Shown: piece by piece, positions 9,670 to 18,686 of the stretch
Position numbering within the stretch: the stretch's first letter is position 1
Layout: each line of letters opens with the position of its first letter
NCBI RefSeq assembly: GCF_947492535.1
Contig: NZ_CANLNH010000001.1
Coordinates: forward strand, 248,001-312,000
Length of the DNA: 64,000 nucleotides
DNA from: an uncultured Dokdonia sp.
Lineage (GTDB): Bacteria > Bacteroidota > Bacteroidia > Flavobacteriales > Flavobacteriaceae
Direction of reading: 5' to 3'
Program-made: the position numbers and the translations under genes
The notes under the pieces: model-generated
Database searches by the model: none
What the model was told of the DNA's origin: nothing
The model's input: the letters and a program-made list of their open reading frames with translations, nothing else

Positions 9670-10283
9670 TTCTTTTTGTTTTTTAAAAACAAGGTTTGTT
9701 TGATGCTTTTTAGTCTTGTGAACGCTTTTGTTGTTATCTTTTTAGGTGTTGTACTTACCTTGTTATTTGGATCGTATAACATTCCTGTACAAAGACACAT
9801 TGATTGATTGGTGCGTTGGAGTACATCATAATTTTTACACGTTTGACAGCCATCCCAAAAGGTTTGATCTTTGGTGAGTTCAGAAAAAGTAACAGGCGTA
9901 TATCCTAGATTGCTATTTAATTTCATAACGGCAAGTCCTGTAGTGATGCTAAATATTTTTGCATCAGGAAACTTACTTCTTGAATGTTCAAAAACATGTT
10001 TTTTGATTTGTGTGGCGAGTCCTTGACCTCTATAATCTGGATGGACAATCAAACCAGAATTTGCAACAAACTTTCCATGACTCCATGTTTCTATATAACA
10101 GAAGCCTGCAAATTTATTTTTGTCAAGGGCAATAACAGCATTCCCTTTTTTCATTTTTGAAATGATATATTCAGGCTTTCGTCTTGCGATACCTGTGCCT
10201 CGTGTTTGTGCTGCTTTTTCTATAGTCTCACATATGACTTTTGCATATGCGATGTGTGTTTGATCAGCAATAATGATTTCCAT
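9666..10283 (-). CDS. GNAT acyltransferase heading the arginine operon, Cys-rich tail
   Basis: A 205-residue GNAT-fold protein with the acyl-CoA-binding motif VHPDYRGQGLATQIKK (about residues 79-94). The C-terminal third is unusual: C-Q-T-C followed by C-L-C-T-G, four cysteines that could bind a metal, then a very basic Lys-rich end. It is the first structural gene of the operon, and no argA or argJ lies in the cluster, so it is the best candidate for the missing first step (N-acylation of glutamate). Family and position support this; substrate is inference. Confidence 0.8.
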   Translation of the reverse strand: MEIIIADQTHIAYAKVICETIEKAAQTRGTGIARRKPEYIISKMKKGNAVIALDKNKFAGFCYIETWSHGKFVANSGLIVHPDYRGQGLATQIKKHVFEHSRSKFPDAKIFSITTGLAVMKLNSNLGYTPVTFSELTKDQTFWDGCQTCKNYDVLQRTNQSMCLCTGMLYDPNNKVSTTPKKITTKAFTRLKSIKQTLFLKNKKK

Positions 10284-10517
10284 TGTTGTTGATTTAAAAA
10301 GTTAAAATGTATTGTGATGAATTTTGAAAGAAGAACCGGACTCACCTAAGTTCCATAAATAGAAGTGCACCCTTACGGGCGGCGAAAGAAAAAGGGGCGT
10401 ACCAACCGTGTGCTATTGTTTAAAATAGCATTGGTGATAAAATAAGATTTGAAATTTAAATGGTACACAATAAAAAAATAAAAACGTAATGAATATAACT
10501 CGTCGAACTAAAAAGAA
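10284..10517 (-). promoter_or_regulatory. Structured leader RNA of the arginine operon
   Basis: The 234-nt stretch between the leader peptide and the GNAT gene holds several pairings when read on the minus strand: TGCTATT/AATAGCA nested within ACCAA/TTGGT, a CCC-GTAA-GGG hairpin, and GGGTGC, which could pair back with GCACCC inside the leader peptide codons. That long-range option would give mutually exclusive folds, as expected for attenuation. I see no strong GC-stem plus U-run terminator, so the exact switch is unresolved. Confidence 0.5.
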
Positions 10518-10583
10518 TTAGCGTCGGCGTCGCACGGGGGGTGCGATTGTTATAATACGTGTTTTATTTTTTGAAGTATTCAT
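10518..10583 (-). CDS. Leader peptide of the arginine operon (attenuator)
   Basis: A 21-codon ORF that starts at ATG 10583 and ends at TAA 10518-10520. Five of its 21 residues are Arg and the last four codons before the stop are CGA CGC CGA CGC. The peptide ends I-A-P-P-V-R-R-R-R. The codon run overlaps a small hairpin, CGCAC-CCCCC-GTGCG. It lies 234 bases before the GNAT start codon, on the same strand, directly behind a -7 box. This is the layout of an amino-acid attenuator in which ribosome stalling on Arg codons senses charged tRNA-Arg. Confidence 0.8.
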   Translation of the reverse strand: MNTSKNKTRIITIAPPVRRRR

Positions 10584-10587
10584 ACTG

Positions 10588-10595
10588 CAAATGTA
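10588..10595 (-). promoter_or_regulatory. -7 box of the arginine operon promoter
   Basis: TACATTTG on the minus strand is a perfect match to the Bacteroidota -7 consensus TAnnTTTG. Only four bases separate it from the leader ATG at 10583, so the transcript would begin at or next to the start codon (leaderless). No clear -33 TTG was seen. Confidence 0.65.
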
Positions 10596-10725
10596 GTACA
10601 TTTTTGAAATAATAACAGGGTTGAATATGTTTTTTCATGAAATAACTGAAAATTCATGATAAGTGACTCTTCAGTTAGCAAATGGTGTTATATATTTTTG
10701 AAGGATATTTTGAATCATATAAAAT

Positions 10726-10760
10726 AAAAAATAGCGACCTGTTCGGGACCGCTATTTTTT
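10726..10760. terminator. Terminator downstream of the 103-residue gene
   Basis: Arms AAAAAATAGCG (10726-10736) and CGCTATTTTTT (10750-10760) form an 11-bp stem with GC core and a T-run on either strand. It ends the minus-strand gene at 10863 and separates it from the arginine promoter. Confidence 0.8.
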
Positions 10761-10862
10761 TGAATAATAAAACATACTTTAAGAATGAAGTACCAGTTTA
10801 TTCTTATTGTACTATTTTAAACTAAACTAATTTATATAGAATGTTGCTTAATTCAATATGAA

Positions 10863-11174
10863 TTAATCTTCAAGAGTGATTTGAATAACACTTTCCATTC
10901 GTACTTTTTTTCCTTCAATTTTTGCTTGTAGGAAGATATCTTCTGCTTTTATTTTAGCAGCTTCTAGTTCTACAATTCTATCTCTGTCTGATGCACAAGA
11001 ATCACTGTGATCTGTTTCAAAGAGCGACATACGCTTTATTTGGTGAAAGTTTATTTTTTTAGCAATCATAGGCGTAAGGATATCTTGTGCTTCTGATGCT
11101 GTAAAACAACCATCTATCAAATTAATCTGATGTTTGTCTTTTGCTACTTCTGGAGATGATACTAATGTATTCAT
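10863..11174 (-). CDS. Conserved hypothetical protein, 103 residues
   Basis: A small soluble protein of unknown function. The core INLIDGCFTASEAQDIL is followed by a region ending HQIKRMSLFE and a Glu/Lys-rich helix; no signal peptide or membrane segment is visible. The length and regular codon use suggest a real gene. It has its own terminator downstream. The DNA upstream (about 11228-11258) shares an 18-bp AT-rich string with the region upstream of the LysR gene, hinting at common control. Confidence 0.6.
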   Translation of the reverse strand: MNTLVSSPEVAKDKHQINLIDGCFTASEAQDILTPMIAKKINFHQIKRMSLFETDHSDSCASDRDRIVELEAAKIKAEDIFLQAKIEGKKVRMESVIQITLED

Positions 11175-11279
11175 AGGTGTTTATTTTAAACTGCATTAAT
11201 TTTATAGTACAAATGTCTTATTAATTATTTATATATTTTTATTTATATATTTAATGTATGTTATAAATAAAAATTATGA

Positions 11280-12239
11280 TCATTGAATGAGGTGTAAATA
11301 TAATGGCATTCCAAGAGTGATATTGAAAGGAAAGGTAATTGCTAATGCCATGGGGATGTATAAACTTGGATTTGCTTTTGGTGCAGCAAGTTTCATCGCT
11401 GCGGGAACTGCAATGTAAGATGCACTGGCAGCTAGTATTGCAAATAAGAGTCTGTTTCCTTCACTTTCTATAAATAAACCACTAATTATTGCGACAGCAC
11501 ATCCATTTATTATGGGGATTGCAATAGCAAATATGAGGGCAAACCAACCTTTCTTTATGAGGTCTGATAATTTTCGTCCACTTGTAATTCCCATGTCTAG
11601 TAAAAATACAGCTAGAAAGCCTTTGAAAATATCCGTAGTGAATGGTTTTATGCCTTCGGCTTGGGCTTCACTGGTTAAGAATCCGATAATTAGACTTCCT
11701 ATAATAAGGAGTACACTCCCATTTGTGAGTGCATGATGAATTACCTTTTTCATGGGGACTCTATCTTTCTTCTTGTTTTTTGCAAAAATGGTAATAAGTA
11801 ATAACCCAACCATAATAGAGGGTGCTTCCATAAGCGCCATAACGGCTACCATATGCCCATTAAAAGCAATTTGCTCCATCTCAAGAAACGAAATGGTAGT
11901 CACAAAGGTTACGGCACTTACAGACCCATAAGCTGCAGCAATAGCACCAGAGTTTTCTAAAGAAAACTTTTTTCGTAAGATGAAAAAAGTGTAGCAAGGA
12001 ATTACGATGGCGAGTAACATTCCAAATAATAATGACCATAAAATTTCATTGTTAAATGTACTGTGAGCTAATTCTTGACCTCCTTTAAATCCGATACATA
12101 AGAGTAAATAGAGGGATATGAATTTTGAAGAATTTCCTGGGATGCTTAAATCACTTTTTACTTGTACTGCGATGATTCCTAGAAAGAAAAAAAGTAATGC
12201 AGGGTTAGTTAAATTGTCAAATAATAAATGTAGATCCAT
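11280..12239 (-). CDS. SbtA-type sodium-dependent bicarbonate transporter
   Basis: A 319-residue polytopic membrane protein with two repeated five-helix halves and the glycine-rich KGGQELAH and AAAYGSVSAVTFVT segments typical of the PF05982 family. It would import bicarbonate with sodium, feeding anaplerotic carboxylases in a heterotroph. It is transcribed divergently from a LysR regulator, the usual partner for carbon-uptake genes, with a small membrane-protein gene between. Family assignment is from recognised sequence features; substrate is by family. Confidence 0.82.
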   Translation of the reverse strand: MDLHLLFDNLTNPALLFFFLGIIAVQVKSDLSIPGNSSKFISLYLLLCIGFKGGQELAHSTFNNEILWSLLFGMLLAIVIPCYTFFILRKKFSLENSGAIAAAYGSVSAVTFVTTISFLEMEQIAFNGHMVAVMALMEAPSIMVGLLLITIFAKNKKKDRVPMKKVIHHALTNGSVLLIIGSLIIGFLTSEAQAEGIKPFTTDIFKGFLAVFLLDMGITSGRKLSDLIKKGWFALIFAIAIPIINGCAVAIISGLFIESEGNRLLFAILAASASYIAVPAAMKLAAPKANPSLYIPMALAITFPFNITLGMPLYLHLIQ

Positions 12240-12270
12240 TTTAAATATGTACTATTTGTAGTTGTATTGT

Positions 12271-12489
12271 TTACTGTTCTTTTTTAAATAATAATAACAT
12301 GCATATAATACTGGATCCAATTAGTATTTCTTTTAGGAATAGATGATTGCTAATTAAGGATAGCCCTATAAAAAAACTAAATATTAATAGTATTGCTATG
12401 TTGCTTAAAGATACTTTAGAGCCCTTTTTGTTAGATTTTTTTAATCTTGTGATTCTTACTTGATCCTGTGTGTAATTTTTATGTTTCAT
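12271..12489 (-). CDS. Small two-helix membrane protein
   Basis: A 72-residue protein with a basic N-terminal tail (Lys/Arg-rich, about 25 residues) and two hydrophobic segments separated by a short polar loop. It sits between the bicarbonate transporter (31 bp downstream) and the divergent LysR gene, so it is probably the first gene of the transporter transcript. No family recognised. Confidence 0.6.
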   Translation of the reverse strand: MKHKNYTQDQVRITRLKKSNKKGSKVSLSNIAILLIFSFFIGLSLISNHLFLKEILIGSSIICMLLLFKKEQ

Positions 12490-12577
12490 AGGTATATGTA
12501 TTTTGTGTAGGCAAAGATTATTTCTTTAATTCATATATTTTTATTTATATTTATTATAAAATACATAATCATTAATT

Positions 12578-13501
12578 ATGAATTATACATTACATCAATT
12601 AGAGATTTTTCATAAAATAACAGTGCTTAAAAGTGTTACAAAGGCTTCTGAAGAACTGTTTTTAACACAGCCTGCTGTTTCTATTCAGCTCAAGAAATTT
12701 CAAGATCAATTCCAGAACCCTTTATTTGAGGTAGTAGGAAGAAAAATCTATATCACTGAATTCGGAGAAGAAATTGCAAAAGCAGCAGCAAATATTTTAG
12801 AAGAAGTACATGCGCTTAATTATAAAGCACTTTCTTTTCAAGGAGAATTAGCTGGGAAGTTAAAAATAGCTATTGTTTCTACTGCAAAATATGCAATACC
12901 TTATTTTTTAACTGATTTTATAAAAGAACATGCGGGCGTAGATCTGATAATGGATGTGACTAATAAAGCAGAGGTAGTACGTTCTTTAGAAAATAATGAT
13001 GTAGATTTTGCTATGGTATCTACAATCCCTAAAAACCTTAAGATAGATCGTGTCCAACTTATGGAGAATAAATTACACTTGGTAGGTGGGAAACAGTATC
13101 AACATACAGGTGATAATTTAAATTCAAAAATATTTGAACAATTACCTCTTATATATAGAGAACAAGGGTCTGCTACTCGTAATGCCATGGAACGATTTAT
13201 AGCTTCTAATAAGATATCTACCTATAAGAAAATGGAACTAACCTCTAACGAAGCAGTTAAGCAAGCAGTGGTTGCAGGTTTAGGGTTTTCTATTATGCCA
13301 CTTATTGGTATTAAAAACGAACTCAATAATGGGGATTTACAGATCATTCCTGTAAAGGATTTACCAATAGTAACTAATTGGAATCTCATATGGTTAAGTT
13401 CCAAGAACCTTTCTTCTATAGCAAAACACTTCGTAGCACATATTAATGAAAATAAATCTACTATTATGAAGGACCATTTTAATTGGTTTAATGATTATTA
13501 A
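12578..13501 (+). CDS. LysR-family transcriptional regulator
   Basis: A 307-residue regulator: winged helix-turn-helix in residues 1-60 (FLTQPAVSIQLKKFQDQF is the recognition region), then a periplasmic-binding-like effector domain. Divergent from the SbtA transporter, like the CbbR/CmpR/CcmR regulators of carbon uptake, so it probably controls that operon. The AT-rich 80-bp intergenic region would carry its T-N11-A operator. Confidence 0.88.
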   Translation: MNYTLHQLEIFHKITVLKSVTKASEELFLTQPAVSIQLKKFQDQFQNPLFEVVGRKIYITEFGEEIAKAAANILEEVHALNYKALSFQGELAGKLKIAIVSTAKYAIPYFLTDFIKEHAGVDLIMDVTNKAEVVRSLENNDVDFAMVSTIPKNLKIDRVQLMENKLHLVGGKQYQHTGDNLNSKIFEQLPLIYREQGSATRNAMERFIASNKISTYKKMELTSNEAVKQAVVAGLGFSIMPLIGIKNELNNGDLQIIPVKDLPIVTNWNLIWLSSKNLSSIAKHFVAHINENKSTIMKDHFNWFNDY

Positions 13502-13643
13502 TTTTTTGGTATTTATATAGGTAGAGATGGGTAATAAAAATATTTTTTGAATAGACGTTAATGTTAATATTTTAATAAATAAAGTTAGATTGTTTAATAT
13601 TTATGTAATTTGGTTGAACAAAATATAATTTTAACTATCCATC

Positions 13644-14474
13644 ATGAAATTAATTTTATTCAAAATCAGCACCTTAGTTCTTCTATTATTGTTGTCAGTA
13701 AGCCCTAATCCGGTTCAAGAATTTCAAGGTCAAGCCTATTATTCTTCCAAATCTACCATGGAGCTTGGTAACTGGGGAGCACGATTAAGTGAGGCTCAGA
13801 AAAAAGATGTTCAAGCACGTCTTAAGAATAGATTAGAAAAAACGTATGTATTAAATTTTAATAAAGAAGAATCTCTATTTATTGAAGAAGATAAACTAGA
13901 TGCCATGTCTGGTGCTACAGATTCTTGGGGGCAAAATTTTACCCAAGGCAGACAATATAAAAATGTGAAGGAAAATGCCTTAGTACAGAGCCAAGAATTT
14001 TATGGAAAGCAGTTTTTAGTAAAGGATAAACTGCAAGCTATAGATTGGAAGATGGGGACAGAATCTAAACAGATTGGCAAGTATATGTGTTTTAAAGCTA
14101 CGGCTTCTATCCCAACAGCTGAATTAACATGGTACAATTTTTCTTGGGGCGAATTAAGGCAATCAGATTCAAAAGAATCAGACTTAGCCGATGGAGAGCC
14201 AGAGGTCAACATGACCGAAGTTGAAGCATGGTACACTCCTCAAATTCCTGTAGGACATGGTCCTAGTGAATATTGGGGACTTCCAGGACTTATCCTAGAA
14301 GTGAGCGCTGGGAATACAACATTACTATGTTCTAAAATTGTGATGAACCCTAAAGAGACTATCAAAATTGAAGCTCCTAGCAAAGGAAAAGAAATTACTA
14401 AAAATGCTTACAAAGAAACGATTACAGGTAAAATGAAAGAAATGCGAAACAATAGAGGCCGAAGAAGAGGCTAA
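13644..14474 (+). CDS. GLPGLI-family secreted protein
   Basis: A 276-residue exported protein with an N-terminal signal segment (hydrophobic residues 10-20) and the diagnostic YWGLPGLILEV near residue 210. The function of this Bacteroidota family is unknown. It is followed after 47 bp by a TonB-type outer membrane barrel on the same strand, the common pairing. The basic RGRRRG tail is normal for the family. Confidence 0.85.
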   Translation: MKLILFKISTLVLLLLLSVSPNPVQEFQGQAYYSSKSTMELGNWGARLSEAQKKDVQARLKNRLEKTYVLNFNKEESLFIEEDKLDAMSGATDSWGQNFTQGRQYKNVKENALVQSQEFYGKQFLVKDKLQAIDWKMGTESKQIGKYMCFKATASIPTAELTWYNFSWGELRQSDSKESDLADGEPEVNMTEVEAWYTPQIPVGHGPSEYWGLPGLILEVSAGNTTLLCSKIVMNPKETIKIEAPSKGKEITKNAYKETITGKMKEMRNNRGRRRG

Positions 14475-14521
14475 TATTGATGTGTTCAGAATACCCATTT
14501 AACAAGTAAGCAACTCATACC

Positions 14522-17236
14522 ATGAAATATATTTACTGTATACTACTATTCTTTATAGTAGCTATTTCTTACGCTCAAATAGAAGTAAAGGGGGTTGTCA
14601 CAGATAGCTTAAATACGCCATTAGAACTAGCCAATGTTATTGCAATAAATCAGGCAACAACAGGATTGGAATCTTTTAGTGTGACTAATGTGAATGGAGA
14701 GTATACATTAGAATTAAGCCCAAACACAACGTATAAAATCCAAGTGAGTTATATAGGTATGAAATCCTCCGAAGAAATCCTTACTATAAAAGAAAGTGGA
14801 TTGACTAAAAATTATAGCTTAGTATTTGATAATTCATTAGATGAAATTGAGCTTACCTATGAAATGCCAGTGACTGTAAGAGGTGATACATTGATTTATA
14901 ATGCAGATTCATTTAAAAATGGATCTGAACGAAAATTAGAAGATGTACTAGAAAAACTCCCAGGTGTAGAAATTAATGAAGATGGACAGATAGAAGTAGA
15001 GGGGAAGGTGGTGAGTAAATTGATGGTCAATGGGAAAGATTTTTTTGATGGAGACACCAAATTAGCTACAAAAAATATTCCCTCCAAGGCAGTTGATAAA
15101 GTACAAGTACTCCGTAATTATTCGGAAGTAAATCAATTAAGAGGCGTTACCAATAACCAAGATAATGTAGCTTTAAATATAAAACTCAAAGAAGGCAAAG
15201 AAAACTTCTGGTTTGGTAATGTGACAGCTGGAGCAGGAACTTCTCCAGATAATGAACTCTATTTAGTACAACCTAAGTTGTTTTATTATAATCCAAAATA
15301 CAGCCTTAATTTTATTGGAGATATTAATAATATAGGAGAAGCGGCTTTGACTCGACGTGATATCCGAAATTTCGGAGGAGGTTTTAGAGCGCCTAGTAGA
15401 AGCAGTGGTACTAATATTAATTTAGGAAATAATAGTCTTAATTTCTTGACAACTCAAGGAAATGCGTTAGAAATTGAGAATAAATTGGCTACAGGAAACT
15501 TTAGTTACTCTCCAAATAAAGCATTGGATTTAAGTGGGTTTCTTATTTATAATAGTAGTCGTATTCTTTCTAGAGAAACAAGTCTTATACAATATACAGA
15601 TCCTAGCTTAGGCATTCCAGATGAAGCGACTGAACAATCAAGTAGAGAACGATCCGATCAAGGACTATTAAAATTGAGTGCATCCTACCAACCTAACATT
15701 AATAATCAATTAGATTATGATGTATTAGCTCGGATATCTAACGATACGCAAAATCAAAATGTTTTTTCTTCCGTTATTGGAACTACCAATCAACTAGATG
15801 AAGTAACTCCCTATAGTATTAATCAAAATCTAAATTATTACTATACGCTTAACGAAACCAATATATTCTCATTTGAAGCTCAGCATTTAATCAAAAATGA
15901 AGATCCATTTTATAATGCTATTCTAACAAATGATCCTAACGATGAAGATGCGTTTGATACTACAGCAGATGCTTTAGGATTAGATACCTCTTTAGCGACC
16001 TATGATTTAGGACAGAATAGACGTATTAGATCTAATCAAGTAGATGCCAAGCTAGATTATTTCAATATCCTTAATGCAAAAAGTAATTTGAATGTGACTT
16101 TAGGTACGATCTTAAGTCGTCAGCAATTTAATTCTTCAATTTTTCAATTTTTAGGAGATGGCTCTCAACTCAATCCAACACCAACATTTAATGATGGACG
16201 CGCAGTCAATGATGCCGAGTATAATTTTAGTGATGTCTACCTAGGATTACATTACCGTTTGAAAACTGGTAAGTTTACCATTACACCAGGTTTTTCAGTA
16301 CATGCTTATGGAAATAAAAACACACAGTTTGGAGAAACCTTTGAAGACAATTTCTTTAGATTGTTACCAGATTTCGAAACCCGAATCCAGTTTAAGAAAA
16401 GTGAAGCCTTGACATTGCGATATGATATGCGTAATCAATTTACAGACATAACACGACTGGCAGAAGGACTCGTATTGAATAACTTTAATAGCATTCAATT
16501 TGGAGAATCAGATTTACAAAATGCCTTGTCTCATAATGTAAGTTTAATCTATAGTAGTTTCAATCTATTCAATTATACCAATGTTTTTGCCAGAGCATCC
16601 TATTCAAACAATATAGATCAGATACGAAATCTAACTAATTTTGAAAATGTGATTAGAACGAGTACGTTCTTCAATTCAAACTTTGCGGATGAAAATGCTA
16701 CTGTTTTTGGGAGAGTACAACGTACTTTTGGTAAAATTAGAGCGACATTAAATGCTAGTTTCAATTATAGTAAAATCAATCAATTTATTCAAGAACAGCA
16801 ATCACTTAATGAAGGGTATACACAAACCTATACACCAGGCATACGAACAAACTATAAAGTAGCACCTAATGTAAGCTTGAGGTATCGTTATAGCGTGACA
16901 GATAATATTCAGGGAGGACGTAAAACAACATTTACGACCAATTCACCGTCTGTTGAGGTAGATGCCTATATCTGGAAGTCTGTTACCTTTCGTACTAATT
17001 ATAGCTATACCAATCAAAATCTGGGAAATGGAAATTCTCAGTCATTTCAAAATTGGGATGCTACCCTTTCGTATAGAAAAAATAGAGATGCCAAATGGGA
17101 ATATGAAATTAAAGCTACTAATATTTTAGATATAGATTCTCAAGTACGAAATAGCGCAAATAATCTTTCAGTGTTCTCATCAGAAACATTTATCCAACCA
17201 CGATTTGTAACCTTTAGGTTTGTGTATACGTTATAA
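14522..17236 (+). CDS. TonB-dependent-receptor-like outer membrane barrel
   Basis: A 904-residue protein with signal peptide, an N-terminal carboxypeptidase-regulatory-like domain (about residues 20-105), a plug-like region (KLEDVLEKLPGVEINEDGQIEVEG) and a long beta-barrel ending in F-R-F-V-Y-T-L with a C-terminal aromatic strand. It is co-transcribed with the GLPGLI gene. The partner suggests a peptide or metal uptake or surface role, but the substrate is unknown. Confidence 0.87.
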   Translation: MKYIYCILLFFIVAISYAQIEVKGVVTDSLNTPLELANVIAINQATTGLESFSVTNVNGEYTLELSPNTTYKIQVSYIGMKSSEEILTIKESGLTKNYSLVFDNSLDEIELTYEMPVTVRGDTLIYNADSFKNGSERKLEDVLEKLPGVEINEDGQIEVEGKVVSKLMVNGKDFFDGDTKLATKNIPSKAVDKVQVLRNYSEVNQLRGVTNNQDNVALNIKLKEGKENFWFGNVTAGAGTSPDNELYLVQPKLFYYNPKYSLNFIGDINNIGEAALTRRDIRNFGGGFRAPSRSSGTNINLGNNSLNFLTTQGNALEIENKLATGNFSYSPNKALDLSGFLIYNSSRILSRETSLIQYTDPSLGIPDEATEQSSRERSDQGLLKLSASYQPNINNQLDYDVLARISNDTQNQNVFSSVIGTTNQLDEVTPYSINQNLNYYYTLNETNIFSFEAQHLIKNEDPFYNAILTNDPNDEDAFDTTADALGLDTSLATYDLGQNRRIRSNQVDAKLDYFNILNAKSNLNVTLGTILSRQQFNSSIFQFLGDGSQLNPTPTFNDGRAVNDAEYNFSDVYLGLHYRLKTGKFTITPGFSVHAYGNKNTQFGETFEDNFFRLLPDFETRIQFKKSEALTLRYDMRNQFTDITRLAEGLVLNNFNSIQFGESDLQNALSHNVSLIYSSFNLFNYTNVFARASYSNNIDQIRNLTNFENVIRTSTFFNSNFADENATVFGRVQRTFGKIRATLNASFNYSKINQFIQEQQSLNEGYTQTYTPGIRTNYKVAPNVSLRYRYSVTDNIQGGRKTTFTTNSPSVEVDAYIWKSVTFRTNYSYTNQNLGNGNSQSFQNWDATLSYRKNRDAKWEYEIKATNILDIDSQVRNSANNLSVFSSETFIQPRFVTFRFVYTL

Positions 17237-17260
17237 TTCTATACATAATATACTTTATAT

Positions 17261-17288
17261 ATAGCATCTAGTGCTAGCTAGATGCTAT
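17261..17288. terminator. Terminator after the barrel gene
   Basis: Perfect 11-bp arms ATAGCATCTAG / CTAGATGCTAT around a 6-nt loop, followed by TTTTG, 25 bp after the barrel stop codon. Confidence 0.75.
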
Positions 17289-17379
17289 TTTGTATAAAAT
17301 ACCTAAAGATGACAAAAGTCATCTTTTTCTCGTCTTCCATATCATAGTTTTGACCTGTAATTAAAAAACAGATACAACT

Positions 17380-17667
17380 ATGAGCACACTATATGCAAAA
17401 ATCAGTACCGATTGGCAAGAGAACTTTTTACTATACGCAGCTTCTGCTATTATTGTTTCTACGTGTTTAGGAGGCATTACCGTATTGTCTATTTTTCAAA
17501 ACGGTAGCGGGTTATTACAAATGATTCAACTATTTATAGTCGTTGTATTATGTAATGCTGTTTTAGCTTCCATACTGACAGTGCAAAAACCAGAAGTTGT
17601 TTTAAAAGCATCTATTGCTAGTCTTTCTATATGTTCATTACTAGCGACTATTAATTTTATTTTCTAA
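17380..17667 (+). CDS. Three-helix membrane protein, unknown
   Basis: A 95-residue protein with three hydrophobic stretches (about residues 17-38, 47-66, 72-94) and no recognised family. It sits 182 bp before a Crp/Fnr regulator. The reading frame and start are clean, but function cannot be inferred. Confidence 0.6.
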   Translation: MSTLYAKISTDWQENFLLYAASAIIVSTCLGGITVLSIFQNGSGLLQMIQLFIVVVLCNAVLASILTVQKPEVVLKASIASLSICSLLATINFIF

Positions 17668-17848
17668 ACACTGTGTGTACACTCATTTCAAAATATAATG
17701 TCGCAGGACCTAGATATACAAGCTATGCTATAGGACTATATTGATACATGAGTTACTTTTATTTAAGTAAATCAATACAGGAACATTGTTTTTAACTCTT
17801 TGTCTTTGGTTACGATATCGAGTATCTTTATATCATTATACGAAAGGG

Positions 17849-18550
17849 ATGGAGGACCACCATGAAGGGAGATGTGAAAACTGTATTATACGGCAGTTAA
17901 ATGCACTAAAAGCCTTAAGCAAAGAAGAGCTTAAAAAGATATCAGATAGTAAAGTCACAAAGTCTATAAAGAAAGGAGATGCTCTTTTTGAAGAAGGCGA
18001 AAAACTCAATGGTGTTTTTTGTGTGCGTAATGGTGTGTCTAAACTTTCTAAAATGAGTGATAATGGCAAAGATCAGATTGTAAAAATTGCTACAAAGGGT
18101 GAAATACTTGGACAACGTTCTGTAATTACGGAAGAGAGTACCAATTTAAGTGCTGTAGCACTTAATGATATGGAGGTGTGTTACATTCCTAAAAATCATC
18201 TTACAGATACTATTAGTAATAATGTTGCTTTTATAAAAGCAATCTTAGTACACATGGCAAATGATTTAAAATTTGCCGATGACGTGATTGTAAATATGGC
18301 ACAAAAAACGGTGCGTCAACGTATAGCAGAAACATTACGATACTTAGATAAGAATTTTGGAGTAGATCAGGATGGGTATATTGCGATGACGCTTACGCGA
18401 GAAGATATTGCAAATGTTGTAGGGACAGCTAAAGAAGCCTGTATACGTACCCTTACTTCGTTTAAAAAAGAAGGATGGATCACCACAGATGGGAAACGTA
18501 TTAAGATAGAAGATGACAAAGCCCTCCATAAATTGATAGAAGGCTTGTAA
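17849..18550 (+). CDS. Crp/Fnr-family transcriptional regulator
   Basis: A 233-residue regulator when started at ATG 17849 (MEDHHEG); upstream in-frame codons lack a good start. It begins with a C-x-x-C pair (CENC), then a cyclic-nucleotide-binding-type domain and a C-terminal HTH (TREDIANVVGTAKEACIRTL). The recognition helix differs from those of the two Crp/Fnr paralogues at 28 and 32 kb, so it should bind another operator. The Cys pair may relate to oxygen or redox sensing, but an FNR-like four-Cys cluster is not evident. Confidence 0.85.
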   Translation: MEDHHEGRCENCIIRQLNALKALSKEELKKISDSKVTKSIKKGDALFEEGEKLNGVFCVRNGVSKLSKMSDNGKDQIVKIATKGEILGQRSVITEESTNLSAVALNDMEVCYIPKNHLTDTISNNVAFIKAILVHMANDLKFADDVIVNMAQKTVRQRIAETLRYLDKNFGVDQDGYIAMTLTREDIANVVGTAKEACIRTLTSFKKEGWITTDGKRIKIEDDKALHKLIEGL

Positions 18551-18588
18551 TCATATTTATCTACTACTTCAACAACGTCAGTATTTTA

Positions 18589-18601
18589 TTTCGCGAAAGC
18601 G
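18589..18601. repeat. Palindromic repeat copy (one end eroded)
   Basis: TTTCGCGAAAGCG, a shortened copy of the CGCTTTCGCGAAAGCG family, in the gap between convergent genes. Confidence 0.7.
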
Positions 18602-18627
18602 AGAATAACAAAAATCTTTTGTAATAT

Positions 18628-18658
18628 AAAGAAGCCTGATAATATATCAGACCTCTTT
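18628..18658. terminator. Bidirectional terminator between convergent genes
   Basis: An imperfect stem, AAAGAAGCCTGATA paired with TATCAGACCTCTTT, lies between the Crp/Fnr gene and the convergent serine hydrolase. Confidence 0.6.
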
Positions 18659-18686
18659 GAAATATTGAATATTTAAAAAGTGAAGA

